Source: Channallabes apus (Eukaryota; Chordata; Actinopteri; Siluriformes; Clariidae). Taken from it: 64,000 bases of DNA. Shown here in pieces: positions 11,863 through 22,058 of the stretch (positions within the stretch are counted from its first letter, which is position 1; each line of letters opens with the position of its first letter). The translations under genes were made by a program, and so were the position numbers. The notes beneath the pieces were generated by a model that saw only the letters and a list, made by a program, of their open reading frames with translations, was not told the DNA's origin and did no database searches. The stretch lies in contig CM060113.1 of assembly GCA_030522415.1 (NCBI GenBank), forward strand, positions 3,767,467-3,831,466, given 5' to 3'.

Positions 11863-12040
11863 TTGATTGGCTCTGCTGAGTGACGCATATAGCAACGCCC
11901 ACCTCAAGTGAAAAGCGCTAAATTGATTGGCTCTGTTAAGTGATGCGTATGGCACGCCCACCTCGAGGCAAAAGAACTGAATTGATTGGAGTGATGCCAT
12001 GAGAACAGCCATGCCCACCTCAAGGGAAACTGCACTGGAA
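11863..12040. repeat. three-unit ~60-bp tandem repeat
   Basis: Units start with TTGATTGG at 11863, 11923 and 11982. Each contains a GCCCACCTC block near its middle. Units 1 and 2 are close relatives and unit 3 is more diverged. Confidence 0.85.
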
Positions 12041-12049
12041 ACTCAATGG

Positions 12050-12989
12050 ATGAAATGTAAAGATATAATTGAAAAAGCGAGTTCTGACCAATGTACAAAC
12101 AAAACCTTTCTTGTATTTAAACGGATAACAGGTCAGAGTATTTGTCCAGACTGTTTCCAGTTGAGATGATGGCTAGAGAAACTAAAAAAGTCAGAAGTAT
12201 AGCAATTCAAGTTGACTTTTTTACAATCTTTGCCTGCATTCATGTTACTTTAGTGATGCACTACAAACACTATTTTGTATGATTTGGAGAAAATTGTTTG
12301 CACAGCTTGACCCCTTCACTCTCCACATACTGTAAAGGCATGACCCTCGTCAGCCGGGCCAACATGATGGAAGTGAGGTTACTAGATATCGTGACAGCCG
12401 ATCTGCTGCTGAGGCTCTAATGTGTGATAGCCAGGGTACAGTAAGGAATACACAAGGTCAAAGAGTTTGAGGTAGGATGCTACTGGTTTGTACATGAGTC
12501 AGTAATGGGATCACGGAGGCTGCAGGAATTGAATTACGCAGGAATCCAGAGTTACGTAGGTTCAAGTCATGGTGGTGCTACAACAGACCACCCAGATGTG
12601 AGTTAGGGTATATGGCACCCTGCAGCAGCATCTTGCCAAAGGCAGCACAGTGCGCCCAAAAATAAAGTCAGCTTGGTAGTGACATTTGCGGTATCAGTTT
12701 TCTATCTTTCATTTTATATGTCACCATGTGGTTCAATTAACCTTGTCAGAGTGGCAGCCCTGATCCTAGTTTGTGAGCTCAGCAGGCTAGTGCTTCGAAA
12801 GGTCTCCCACACAGAAGTCCTAGATGGGGAGGGGGAATCTAGGTGAATGCCATCTTACTGTAAGTCCCCGAACTGGAAAATAGACTGAGTAGGAGGGTGG
12901 GACACATGTAACTTTCTCCACCAATGCAAATAGTAAAATCAATCACACTGTGAAGTACTAAGAAAAGAAGAAAAATAAAAAAAACAGAT
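12050..12989. other. unique sequence, no gene recognised
   Basis: I see no open frame of note, tandem repeat or transposon end. Confidence 0.45.
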
Positions 12990-13210
12990 CACTCTCCCTC
13001 ATTCACTTATTCTCAATGCTGTTCATCCCAAACAGGGTGAGTTACCAATCCATTGCAAGGCAAACCAACACACACACATACTGTACTATGGGCAATTTGG
13101 AAATAGCCTTATCTACATGTTTTTGCACTGTTGAAGAGGACATGAGTACCCAGAGAAACCCTACCAAACACGGGCAGAAGAATCAAACTTGTTCTGTGGA
13201 CAAGTGGCTC
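12990..13210 (-). mobile_element. ancient V-SINE remnant
   Basis: On the minus strand the order of blocks follows the V-SINE: a tail-like ACTTATTCTCAATGCTG, then CCAATCCATTGCAAGGCA, then GGGCAATTTGG, then a degraded core with GTACCCAGAGAAACCCTACC. Divergence is high, so the boundaries are approximate. Confidence 0.6.
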
Positions 13211-13530
13211 TCAGTGGACAGTGTTGGGGTATTCTGGGTATACAGCTATGGTATCTCTTTATCAGTATAATATCCTTCTTGCAATGACATCACCCAGTAT
13301 AACACTAACTGTATGTGTATTTCACCCATGATAATATTTGTAGCCTGCAGCAAAACCATTACAACCTAACTAGCACATTAATAGCTTGGGTAAGTTTCAT
13401 TGATGACATCATAAAGATGCTCTGTGACTCTATTGACTAGGTCCTGAGCTCAGTCTGGTGAATTTCCAGGCTGATTTAAAATGTATCTATACTGCTCTAT
13501 GGTAATATTGTGCGTCCTTTGTGATATAGT

Positions 13531-13737
13531 GCTGGCACAACTGGTTGAGGCTCTGGGTTACTGATTGGAAGGTCAGGGGTTCAAGCCCAGCACCACCAAG
13601 TTGCTACTGTTGAGCTAGGCCCTTTGACCCTATCTGCTGCAGGGGTGCTGTATCCAGGCTGACCCTGCGCTCTGACCCCAGCTTTGTAGCTGGGTGGGAT
13701 ATGCGAAAAATCATTTCACTGTGCTGTAAGGTACATG
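13531..13737 (+). mobile_element. tRNA-derived SINE (second type)
   Basis: The head has ACTGGTTGAGGCTCTGGG and a B-box-like GGGTTCAAGCCC, followed by a body with GACCCTGCGCTCTGACCCCA and GGGATATGCGAAAAATCATT. The same arrangement occurs inverted at 59879-60133, so this is a separate SINE family from the V-SINE. Confidence 0.8.
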
Positions 13738-15346
13738 AATCATAAAATATTGAGTCTCTTGAGGTGCTAGTGCCTTAAATTTGTCAAGAAGGTTGTATGA
13801 TTAGTTAAGTTTCAGTTGGATAATAACACAATTATGAATATATAGAGCAAATATAAACCAAAGTGGGTTTTTTTTTTCCTTTTCTTAATAGGGCACTGAA
13901 GGGGAGCTTGCTGAGGGTACTATACAGTACACGCTACAATCAATACCGATACCACTTGTTTCCTCTCAGCTATTCACACATTACCGACTGAGATATCCTT
14001 CTAAAGAAAGGAAGCTCCACAAGTCCTTCTTTCATGTAGTGATGAAAAGGAGCACAGCATGACAAAAGAAAGCTGTGAAGATCTTTCAGAAATTTCGAAA
14101 GAACTTTCTCTTTAAGAGAGAAAGTGAAGCTCAGCAGTAGCACAGTGATGTCCACTGTCAGAATGCTAACTCTAAAATGCTCAGCTTTATAACTGGATTG
14201 GATTCAGCCTCACTTTGAATAAAAGCATTGGCCACACGTATTCAAAAAAAAAAAGTCTACACATAAAATGCAACTTTTATCCAAAATTATCAGAGAATGA
14301 GAAACTAGCACTCAACTTCAGAGAAGACTAGACTCGGTCTAGTGAATTTAACTCACGTCTGCTGTTTCAGGAATTGCTTTGTTCTGGTCAGAGTTGTGAA
14401 AGATACAGGTGCATATAGGTCTGGATAGCATTACAGTCCATTCAATCACATCGCAATCTAGTCATGATGTGCCCTAGCCAGGCCGTATACTGCCATTTCT
14501 TAAAAGGCAGTTCTCAAATTAGGGATTTGAAAATTCTTTTGTTGAGTATCGATTTTAAAAATGTGTTTATAAACATAGGCTATTAAGGAGGAAACCGTAT
14601 TCTAGGTGCTCTATCATCATAGTGAAATTAGCATGCTAATTAGGAATTCAGCCGTCCCAGCTTGCTTGTTAGCTAACGTGTAAGCTATATATATAAGCTA
14701 TAATGTACATTAGCTATAATCCGTATCAAGAATGTAACTAGCTAATGCTTACTAAGGAGTTTATGTGTAGCTAGCTAACGCTTGTTAAGACACAGATACT
14801 GTATTAACAGAACCATTGTTAACCAACAAGTTCAAGGTGTGTTTCTTATGCAAATAAATGACAGAAAGGTTACCTGAAGACCTACCGGACTACTTGATAC
14901 TTTGTTGCACAGATAAAAGAGTACCCTGGCAATCGATTGCTTCTGTTCTGCTGATTAATTTCATGTGCATTCTGAGTTGTGGAGGATTTTGTAACTTTTT
15001 CAAGTGTGTAAAAATGTGTGCCAAGGATAATAAATAAATAGTTTGATTGATCATAATACTGTATAATTACCTAAGACAGTGTGGGAATATGTGGTTCCTC
15101 CTGAATTATTTAGTGTCAGTGTTAGAGTTAGCTGGGTTTTTGCTTCTGGTACAAAGTGGGGGATGCTATGGAATACATAAAATGATCAAATGATGTGCAT
15201 GTAGAGTTAAGTAATACTGACATTTTATAATTTATAGCTTTTTATTATTAATAGCTAACTGTTCTGGGGTTGAATAGCATTAAATCATAATCTAGTGTGC
15301 TATTTAGAGTAGGGTGTACAGTCCCTTGTTCCACACAACAAGTAGG
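13738..15346. other. AT-rich unique sequence, no gene recognised
   Basis: A cluster of TTAGCTAA, AGCTATA and CTAGCTAAC motifs lies at about 14668-14783, with a near-palindrome around TAAGCTATATATATAAGCT. No coding feature. Confidence 0.45.
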
Positions 15347-15494
15347 CAGGGGTAGCTAGCACAGTGCTTAAAGTGTTGGACTAGTGATCGGAAGGTCTCG
15401 GGTGGGAATCTGAGTCCCAATAAGTTGCCACTGTTGGGCCCTGGAGCAAGGCCCTTAATCCACAAGTCGCTCTGGATAAGGGTGTCGGACAAAT
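15347..15494 (+). mobile_element. SINE fragment related to the 13531 type
   Basis: It has TAGTGATCGGAAGGTCTCGG, TTGCCACTGTTGGGCCCTGG, AGCAAGGCCCTTAATCC and a different tail, CTCTGGATAAGGGTGTCGGA. The head region is shared with the second SINE type but the tail is not. Confidence 0.7.
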
Positions 15495-15643
15495 CCATCA
15501 ATTAAAATCTCAACAGTGTACTTGATCAGATTTTAGAGAGGGATTTGGTGGTCAGCCTTGTGTTAGAAGCTAGTAAACGTTGTAGCTCACAGAAGCCATG
15601 AACAGAACAACATGGAAGGTTCAGAGGCGATTTGGAACGAGTA

Positions 15644-16913
15644 AACTGTAAATTCCAATTGCTTTGCTGACTCGCATATAAATAGTAAACTTTACTCAAA
15701 AAATTCAAACTATACATCTTACAAGGTTTTGTTGAGTAACACTTAATTGCAGGGCGAGTAAAACAATTTACTTAGTAGTTTTAGTGATGCTGACTTGCAA
15801 CACATAAGTACCAACAAATAAAGCAATGACGTTATTGTACCAGTGAGAGGCAGCAGCGAGCCCAAGAATAATGAAGAAGTAAAAAAGGGGGGGGGGGGGG
15901 GGAAGAAGCAAGAAGCAAGAGAGCATGCGTAGTAGAAGATGTGCGTGCTCAGCTCGTGAATGGGTGAATTGGCACCACTTTTCTAATGTTGAAAGAAGCA
16001 GCAGGAAGTTTTTAACATCTGAAGCTTCATTACGGTTTTAAGTTACATGTTAGGTTAAAATGTGTAAGAATAGTGATGATTTGGGTCAGATTTCAATTGT
16101 TCCTGACAGTGGATATATATTCTCAGTGTTTTATACTGTAGCGTGGGCGGGGCGGCGGCTGACGACCATCATGCTTTGCGGGGTTTTTGCTTTTTGCTGT
16201 TCACCCTTTTCAGGACAGTTGTTTGGGTTAGTGGCTTCAGCCAAGTTGGGTGTTTTAAGACACGTATGCGTGTGACCTGTTGAATGTGCCCCGGTTCATG
16301 CTAAGGCTGACTTGGATTTGGTTCCTATGCTATACAGTGACTGTGTGGTGAATAAACTTCTCCCAGCCATTGCATTGAGCAGCAATTAAGCTTACTTAGT
16401 CTCTCCAAGTGGAGATGAGTGAGCTTGGTTGCTGCCCAATACAATGGCTGGGAGTATTTTATTAGGTCTCAGCACTGTATGACATGAGCAGCACATTCAC
16501 TGAGATAGCACACATAAACAAGGCTGAAGCCATTAACCCAAACACCTTTCTCCAACACGGTGGATACATAGAGAACCCCCCGCAAGGCATGATGGTCGTC
16601 AGCCACCGCCCCGCCCATGCCATAATGTAATAAACAATTGATGAACTTAAGTTATTCGAGTAATGTTTACTTGGCTTTTTTAAGGCAATCGGTTTCCTCA
16701 CTTTTTCTTAGTAATGTGAACACTAATAGAAAGATAACTCAAATAATGATTTTAAGTCAACAGTACTTAAGTATACTTGATTAACAAGTTGTCCCTACAA
16801 ATTGTGTTAAGTTATGCCAACTAAACATTAATACTCTACTTTACTTGGAAATTTTAAGGCAATCGGTTTCCTCACTTTTTCTAAGTAAAGTCAACTTATT
16901 ACATTTTACAGTG
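15644..16913. mobile_element. 1.27-kb foldback non-autonomous DNA element, copy 1
   Basis: The ends are AACTGTAAATT on the left and the inverse of CACTGTAAAATG on the right, with TA directly outside both (15642-15643 and 16914-16915). A second copy lies at 58897-60397. There is no transposase. The interior is dominated by a large imperfect palindrome (16139-16625). The two open frames at 16060-16275 (plus) and 16462-16701 (minus) are the two arms read in opposite directions; they share AWAGR.LTTIM, so they are not genes. A (G)n run lies at 15887-15902. The TA duplication suggests mobilisation by a Tc1/mariner-like transposase, which is inference. Confidence 0.82.
16139..16625. repeat. long imperfect palindrome inside the foldback element
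   Basis: The left arm (about 16139-16406) and right arm (about 16408-16625) are inverse copies centred near CTCTCCAAGTGGAGA. Matching blocks include GGGCGGGGCGGCGGCTGACG with its inverse near 16600-16617, and CTCCCAGCCATTG with its inverse near 16443-16455. Confidence 0.85.
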
Positions 16914-16915
16914 TA

Positions 16916-17390
16916 GCGAGCGTAGAAACGACTACTGAGGAGACAGCGTGTTGTTCCATATGACATCATGAGATGTGTTTTCTTAATGAAAGTACTTATT
17001 TATTTATTCATTTATTTATTTTTGTTGTTTTTGTTGTTGTCTCTGGAAGCTTCTGTCCCCAAAACAAATTCCATTGTACTGTACGTGCAAATGTACTTTT
17101 TCTGATTCCGACTCTATGAGGTCTTGAATGGGGGTTTTTTCTCACTGGCATCCTGAAAGTGACCTAAATTTCACAGTCCAGAAATGGGTGGCGTCCTGGA
17201 TGACAGATGTCCTGCTTGGGTTGCATGCAACGGGTCTATAACGGACAAGTTTACATTTTGCTAGCGGATTGTGTTCAATTTAGAAATGTGTTGTAAGTAA
17301 AGTAAAGGGTTAACTCTGGTTTTGTCTGTCCCTGATTTAATTTCTTTTTTTTTTCTTCTCTCTCACTCCCTTTTTCATCCTGATAGGACT
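16916..17390. other. unique sequence leading into a splice-acceptor-like tract
   Basis: Mostly featureless. A (TTTA)n-like run lies at about 16994-17024. A T- and C-rich run at about 17337-17386 ends in CCTGATAG. Confidence 0.4.
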
Positions 17391-17455
17391 CGGAGGTGCT
17401 TTGGGATTCTTTAAAGGCCACGGTGATGAGACTGAGTACAGTGATCATACATCCT
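17391..17455 (+). CDS. possible 3'-terminal coding exon (unidentified)
   Basis: A polypyrimidine tract (about 17345-17385) ending in TAG at 17390 has the form of a 3' splice site. In the frame that skips the first two bases the exon reads LGGALGFFKGHGDETEYSDH and two more residues, then a TGA at about 17453. This short peptide has balanced, protein-like composition. Another frame stays open further (to 17593) but turns into Arg/Ser-rich low-complexity sequence over GA repeats. I do not recognise the peptide, and no upstream exon is visible. Pyrimidine tracts are very common in this region, so a chance acceptor is quite possible. Confidence 0.2.
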
Positions 17456-17610
17456 GATCAGTGGGTATCTCCCGGGCACGCTCCAAGACCAGCCAGAGGA
17501 GGAGAGAGCTCGCACTCGTCTAAGAGAGAGCGATGGCACTCTATAACACGATCGATAGACCCATGGCCTCGGACAGGACCAGGCTCTCTCTAGAGAGAGG
17601 AACGCCAAGC

Positions 17611-17630
17611 CACACACACACACACACACA
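17611..17630. repeat. (CA)n microsatellite
   Basis: Perfect CA run of ten units. Confidence 0.9.
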
Positions 17631-17796
17631 CCACACTCACTCACTGCCTCTCTTACACACCACTTTGTCTCAGCTGAAGCACTCAGATCAGCTCTTTGCT
17701 CACCTCTGTGTGCCGTGGTTAATGGTAAGAGGGCACTCGGATGAAAAAAGCCCTGACTTTACCGGGCATGTCATTACAATCAGCCTCTTTGTCGAC

Positions 17797-17822
17797 TGTG
17801 TGTGTGTGTGTGTGTGTGTGTG
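17797..17822. repeat. (TG)n microsatellite
   Basis: Perfect TG run of about 13 units. Confidence 0.9.
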
Positions 17823-18107
17823 GGATGCTCTGCCTGCTGGAATTTACATCTTTAACCAACAGCTAAGCTAGCAGTTTAAAAATTTTACAGCTCAGTTGGC
17901 ACAAACAAGATTTTCATGAGCTTTCAGCTTCTGATTCCGAGTGTGTGATTGGTGGAGAGATAAATCTGTCGTCTTTTTCTTCCTCCTTTCCTCCACTCCT
18001 CTTCTCAGCGTAAGACGTGACGCGGGGACCTGTTACACACGCCGGTGTTGACGGCTCAGCCCGACCCCCCTGATAATCACTGGACTGATTAGGACCGAAA
18101 ATCTTGT

Positions 18108-18110
<3 letters not shown>

Positions 18111-18148
<38 letters not shown>
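18111..18148. repeat. (GT)n microsatellite
   Basis: Perfect GT run of about 19 units. Confidence 0.95.
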
Positions 18149-18150
<2 letters not shown>

Positions 18151-18265
18151 GAAAGAAATGTTTAATGAGCACAGTGTTTCTTCATACAGTAGATAAATGT
18201 CAGGACGACTCTCTCTCCAGCGGAAAGGAGGAAAGACCTTCTGACGCAGAGGAGGGAAACGTTGT

Positions 18266-18860
18266 CTTTTTTTTTTGTATTCTCTTCTCTCCTTCGCTCT
18301 TTTCTCCTTTCTTTCGTTTTCTCTTCTCTTCTTTATTCTCACACATTTCAATTCTTCTCATTCTTCACTTTTTCATTTCTTTTATCTTCTTTTATCCTCC
18401 CTTGTTTCTTTAAACTCTCCTCTCTTTTCTTCTCCGTTATTTTCTCCCGCTCAATGCCTTCTCTTTCCTCTTTTCCCTCTTTCCTTGTATTTCCCTTTTT
18501 ACTTTTCTTCACATTCTCTCCTCTTCTCTCTTTTCTATTCTCTTCTTTTCCCTCATGTTAATTCTTCTCATCCTTTGCTTTCGTCATTTTTTGTGTTCCT
18601 TCCTTACTTCTTCGTGTCTTTTCTTCTCTTCCTCATCATCTTTTTTGTCAACTTTTCATTCTTCCTCTCTTCTCTTTAATTTTCTTCCTCTTCTTTTTTG
18701 AATCTCTTCATCTGATTTCTTTCTTTCTTCATGCCTTCTCTTTTGCCTCTATTCTCTGGATTAATCTTTCTTTCTTTTGACTTTTCTCTCCATTTTCATT
18801 TCTTTTCTCTGTTTCTGACCCGTTTTTTTCTGCCATATGCAGTGAGTTATACATTTCTTT

Positions 18861-18895
<35 letters not shown>

Positions 18896-19323
18896 TTCAC
18901 TCTTCACCTATCATGCACTTTCCCCCTCCTTTCATCGCTTCATCTTCTCTCGTGTCCTTTCCTTTCCTGTTCATTCTTCATTTCCTCTTTTCTTGTCCTT
19001 GTCATTCTCTTGTCTTTTATCTAGTCTCTCTCTCTCTCTATTCATTCTCTTGATCTCCTGTCTTTTCTTTTTCCCACACCTCCACACCTTATCATTCCTT
19101 TATTCATCCTCCTTGTTTCTGCTTCTCCATCCTGCTCTTTTGTCCTCTCGTCTTTCCTTATCAACGTCCCTATCTTCTTATCGAGTCTCATCTCATACTC
19201 TCTTCACTTCTGATCTTTTCTTTTACCCTCCTCACCTTTATCTCTCTCTCTCTCTCTCACCCTCTCATTCTCTCCCTCCTCTCCGACTTACTAATCTTCT
19301 TTCCCTCCCGTTCTTCCTGACAG
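18266..19323. repeat. 1.06-kb polypyrimidine tract
   Basis: The plus strand is overwhelmingly T and C for about 1,060 bases, made of irregular TTCTCT, CTTTTC and TCCTT words with two (CT)n cores (18867-18890 and about 19241-19257). G is rare. Five overlapping plus-strand frames encode Ser/Leu/Phe-only peptides and are artefacts. The tract ends abruptly at CTTCCTGACAG, after which composition becomes normal. It is not a simple microsatellite, because the order of the words is irregular. Confidence 0.9.
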
Positions 19324-19634
19324 ATGAATCCCTCTAGCTTATGCAGACTGTTTATGGGGCTATTTAGGTTGTTTTATGAGACTGAAACGGTCGTGAAAAT
19401 ATCTGATGCCGCTACAAAGCCTGAAGTCCTGTTCAGCGATAGAATTAGATCGAGAGAGACCTGAAGAGAGATAGAGAGTGGGCAAGGAAGAGACAGAGAA
19501 TAAGAAAAGAGAACGAGACGCAGCCTAGTAGGCAGAACCACGTCTGCTTTTATGGTGGTGGAACGATGCCAGTGCTGAAAGAGCGTTTGGAGCGAGCCTA
19601 AAGATCAACTCCGGAGTGAGTCATAGCAGAAACC

Positions 19635-19637
<3 letters not shown>
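19324..19637. other. unique sequence next to the polypyrimidine tract
   Basis: Normal composition (AGCTTATGCAGACTGTTTAT and the GATTAGAATT-like stretch), with no repeats until the purine-rich part beyond about 19450. A conserved element is possible but untested. Confidence 0.3.

Positions 19638-19668
<31 letters not shown>
19638..19668. repeat. (GA)n microsatellite
   Basis: Perfect GA run of about 15 units, in a purine-rich stretch. Confidence 0.9.
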
Positions 19669-19672
<4 letters not shown>

Positions 19673-19826
19673 GGAGAAATAGTTCAGCAATGAATATTTT
19701 TCCTCTCTGCATGTTTATAATGCATTCTTATTGATTCTCAGTCACAAAGCACAGAGCTTTCCATCCATCGTGCATATTTCTCCTTTAACGCACACCGAGA
19801 CGCTAGAATGAATGTGTTTAGATTAC

Positions 19827-19829
<3 letters not shown>

Positions 19830-19858
<29 letters not shown>
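19830..19858. repeat. (CA)n microsatellite
   Basis: Perfect CA run of about 14 units. Confidence 0.9.
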
Positions 19859-20116
19859 GTCCTATTCTCCTTGCTCTGTCACCCACTTGGGATTTCCCGG
19901 TCTGACACAATTCAAAATAACGGGATGCTCCGGTTGATTTCCCTCAGCATTTGCACAAGGAAAAAAAAAAAGACGTGTAAATACGTCAGAGGCTTTGACC
20001 AATGGTGCAGATAATTACAGCGAGAGGAAGAAAAACAGACAGCTCCACGGGGAGGAGAAAGTTCTCTTTAAAGAAAAACAGGCAGTTGTTGGTTGAGATG
20101 TTTTGGAGCCAGAGGG

Positions 20117-20151
20117 GAGAGAGACAGAGAGACAGAGAGACAGAGAGAGAC
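20117..20151. repeat. (GAGACA)n-like purine repeat
   Basis: Repeats of GAGAGACA over about 35 bases. Confidence 0.8.
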
Positions 20152-20259
20152 GAGGATTCACGTCCGGGCCTCACGCATTCATTTTACACGCGTCACCGAC
20201 TAAAACCCTAAAATTATCATCAGGAAAAGGATTCATCACTGAGAAGATATTATCCCCGT

Positions 20260-20260
<1 letters not shown>

Positions 20261-20291
<31 letters not shown>
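20261..20291. repeat. (GT)n microsatellite
   Basis: Perfect GT run of about 15 units. The overlapping frames on both strands are artefacts. Confidence 0.9.
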
Positions 20292-20292
<1 letters not shown>

Positions 20293-20559
20293 AGGAAAGA
20301 GTGTATCAGGTGCTGTCTGGGTTTTAAACACCTCCGTGTGAATCCACAGCTGCGTTAAAATAAAACTCCAGAAACCCTTCCAGTCTTCCAGCACTGATGC
20401 AGAAGAGCTCCTGCGCTCGGGGAATCTCATTGGTCCAACACCTGTTACATCACTGTGAATTCTCCGCTCTGATTGGCCAGAAGGTGTCAATTCATTTTCC
20501 CTGACAGCAGCTCTGCGTAATCACAGGTTTATAATAATCATAATCATCAGAATAATAAT

Positions 20560-21122
20560 TTCACTTCTCATCCATCTTTATTCTTCCTCACCTCTAATCT
20601 TCACTTCTCCTTTTCCTCTATTATCTCTCTTATCCTCTCCGTTCCATTTCTCCACTTTCCCTTTCTCTTTTCTTCCTGTTATATTCTCTCTCCTCCTTCT
20701 TTCCTTTTCATTTCTTTTCCCTCTTATTCTTTTCATGTAATTTCTCCATTACGTTCTTCTCCTTTCCCAAACTCTTCCCGTCTTTCTCTTCTCTGTCTCA
20801 TCCTCAACTTCGTCACTCATCCCTTCTACTAACTTACTTTCTGTCTGTTTTTTATTCATATTTATCTCTTCTATTCTCTTACTTTTGATCTGTTTTAATG
20901 TATGATTTTCCTCTTCTCTTATTCATTATAATCTTTCTTTTCTCCTCCTCTTATCTGCTCATTATTCTCTTTTCTTCTCCTTCTTGTGTCCTTTCTTATA
21001 TTTTCTTATATACTTTTTTCATCTCTTCTTTCTTTTTTGTCTTTCTTAGCTCTTTTCACCTCATTTCTAAGGTACTTTTCAAACTTTGCCTCTTCCATTC
21101 TCTTCCAACTGTTTTTATGTAG

Positions 21123-21125
<3 letters not shown>
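20560..21125. repeat. second polypyrimidine-rich tract
   Basis: The plus strand is strongly T/C-biased, with more A than the tract at 18266-19323. It runs directly into (CT)n and (AT)n. The Phe/Leu/Ser-rich frames at 20898-21122 and 20986-21348 are products of this composition. Confidence 0.8.

Positions 21126-21126
<1 letters not shown>

Positions 21127-21213
<87 letters not shown>
21127..21213. repeat. (CT)n followed by (AT)n
   Basis: (CT)n at 21127-21162, then (AT)n at about 21167-21213, which abuts the left end of the element at 21214. Confidence 0.95.
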
Positions 21214-21216
<3 letters not shown>

Positions 21217-21579
21217 TGTAACAAATTGCTGTATTTTTTTACAGCAAAATTATACAGAAACTTACCGTTTTGCCATTTTACAATTTATGTGTTTATTTGC
21301 TGTAATTTGCAATGCATTATGGGTTATACAGGGTTTTACAAGTGTTAACTGTATATTTCACTGTTAGCTGTAATTAATTTACAGGTAGGAGGTGCTTTCA
21401 CTGTATCTTAAATATTTTTACAAGAATTTCCTGTGCTGTTGCATTATGGGATTGCGCGGGCTGATGTGGTTTGAAATCTGGTGGACTGAAGCACAGCGAC
21501 AACAGCTGAAGAAGTTCAATTAAATTTACTTCCATAAGTATTAATTATTTCTTTTAATGTAAAATAATTCATATATATG

Positions 21580-21635
21580 GGGAATATCCTGATAAAACTT
21601 TTATAACGTTATATAAGTTTTATCAGGATATTCCC
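21580..21635. repeat. perfect 21-bp inverted repeat with 14-nt loop
   Basis: 21580-21600 and 21615-21635 are exact inverse complements. The loop itself contains the palindrome ATAACGTTAT. It lies inside the element at 21214-22805. Confidence 0.93.
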
Positions 21636-21702
21636 TCTAAACGTTATATTTAGGTATTTTGTAATGGGATGTTTAGTTAACTTTATTTATCTGTTGCTTC
21701 AG

Positions 21703-21756
21703 GCGAGGAGGAGAAATACGATGCGCTCCATTTCAGAAAGCAGCCTAAACTAAAAG
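21703..21756 (+). other. exon-like segment encoding an ITIM-like peptide
   Basis: A TTATCTGTTGCTTCAG acceptor-like sequence precedes 54 nt that end at a GGTAAAT donor-like sequence. In the only frame without a stop, the segment reads EEEKYDALHFRKQPKLK, whose YDAL fits the Y-x-x-L core of ITIM tails of Ig-superfamily immune receptors. The -2 residue is Glu rather than the usual hydrophobic or Ser, so the match is partial. A second exon-like piece with the same intron phase lies at 22031-22058. I infer a captured gene fragment; a chance arrangement is possible. Confidence 0.28.
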
Positions 21757-22030
21757 GTAAATTGTTATCGTCATGTTAATGTTGATATATGCTGCAGTTT
21801 GTTAGCTTTATTTTCCTTTATGTTCTAGAGAGTATTTGTAGTTTGGCAGAAACAGCATCGCTATGGAAGTGTGTGTGAGACAAAATTAACGTTACATGAA
21901 GTGCTCAGTTGTCTTTGATGTTGAAAAATGTAAATATTAACATTGTTGGATGAATTTCTCTGAAACCTGGAGTATATTTTGTAAAGGAACATGTCGTTAA
22001 TTTCTTTTTTTCCATTAATTGTTTTGTCAG

Positions 22031-22058
22031 GCAAGCTGAAACATAACAGAGCAAAAAG
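22031..22058 (+). other. second exon-like segment (28 nt)
   Basis: Preceded by TTCCATTAATTGTTTTGTCAG-type acceptor sequence and followed by GGTAAAAACG. Joined in phase 1 to 21703-21756, the frame stays open with a basic stretch (KLKHNRAK). Very short, so weak evidence alone. Confidence 0.2.

Noticed and set aside
16060..16701. Two open frames on opposite strands sharing AWAGR.LTTIM
   Set aside because: They are the two arms of the palindrome of the foldback element read in opposite directions, not a gene pair.
18111..19337. Six long plus-strand frames rich in Ser, Leu and Phe
   Set aside because: They come from the polypyrimidine tract, which lacks stop codons by composition, and they overlap in several frames.
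20898..21367. Plus-strand frames up to 120 residues with a Tyr/Ile repeat
   Set aside because: They read through (CT)n and (AT)n and into the transposable element; no domain.
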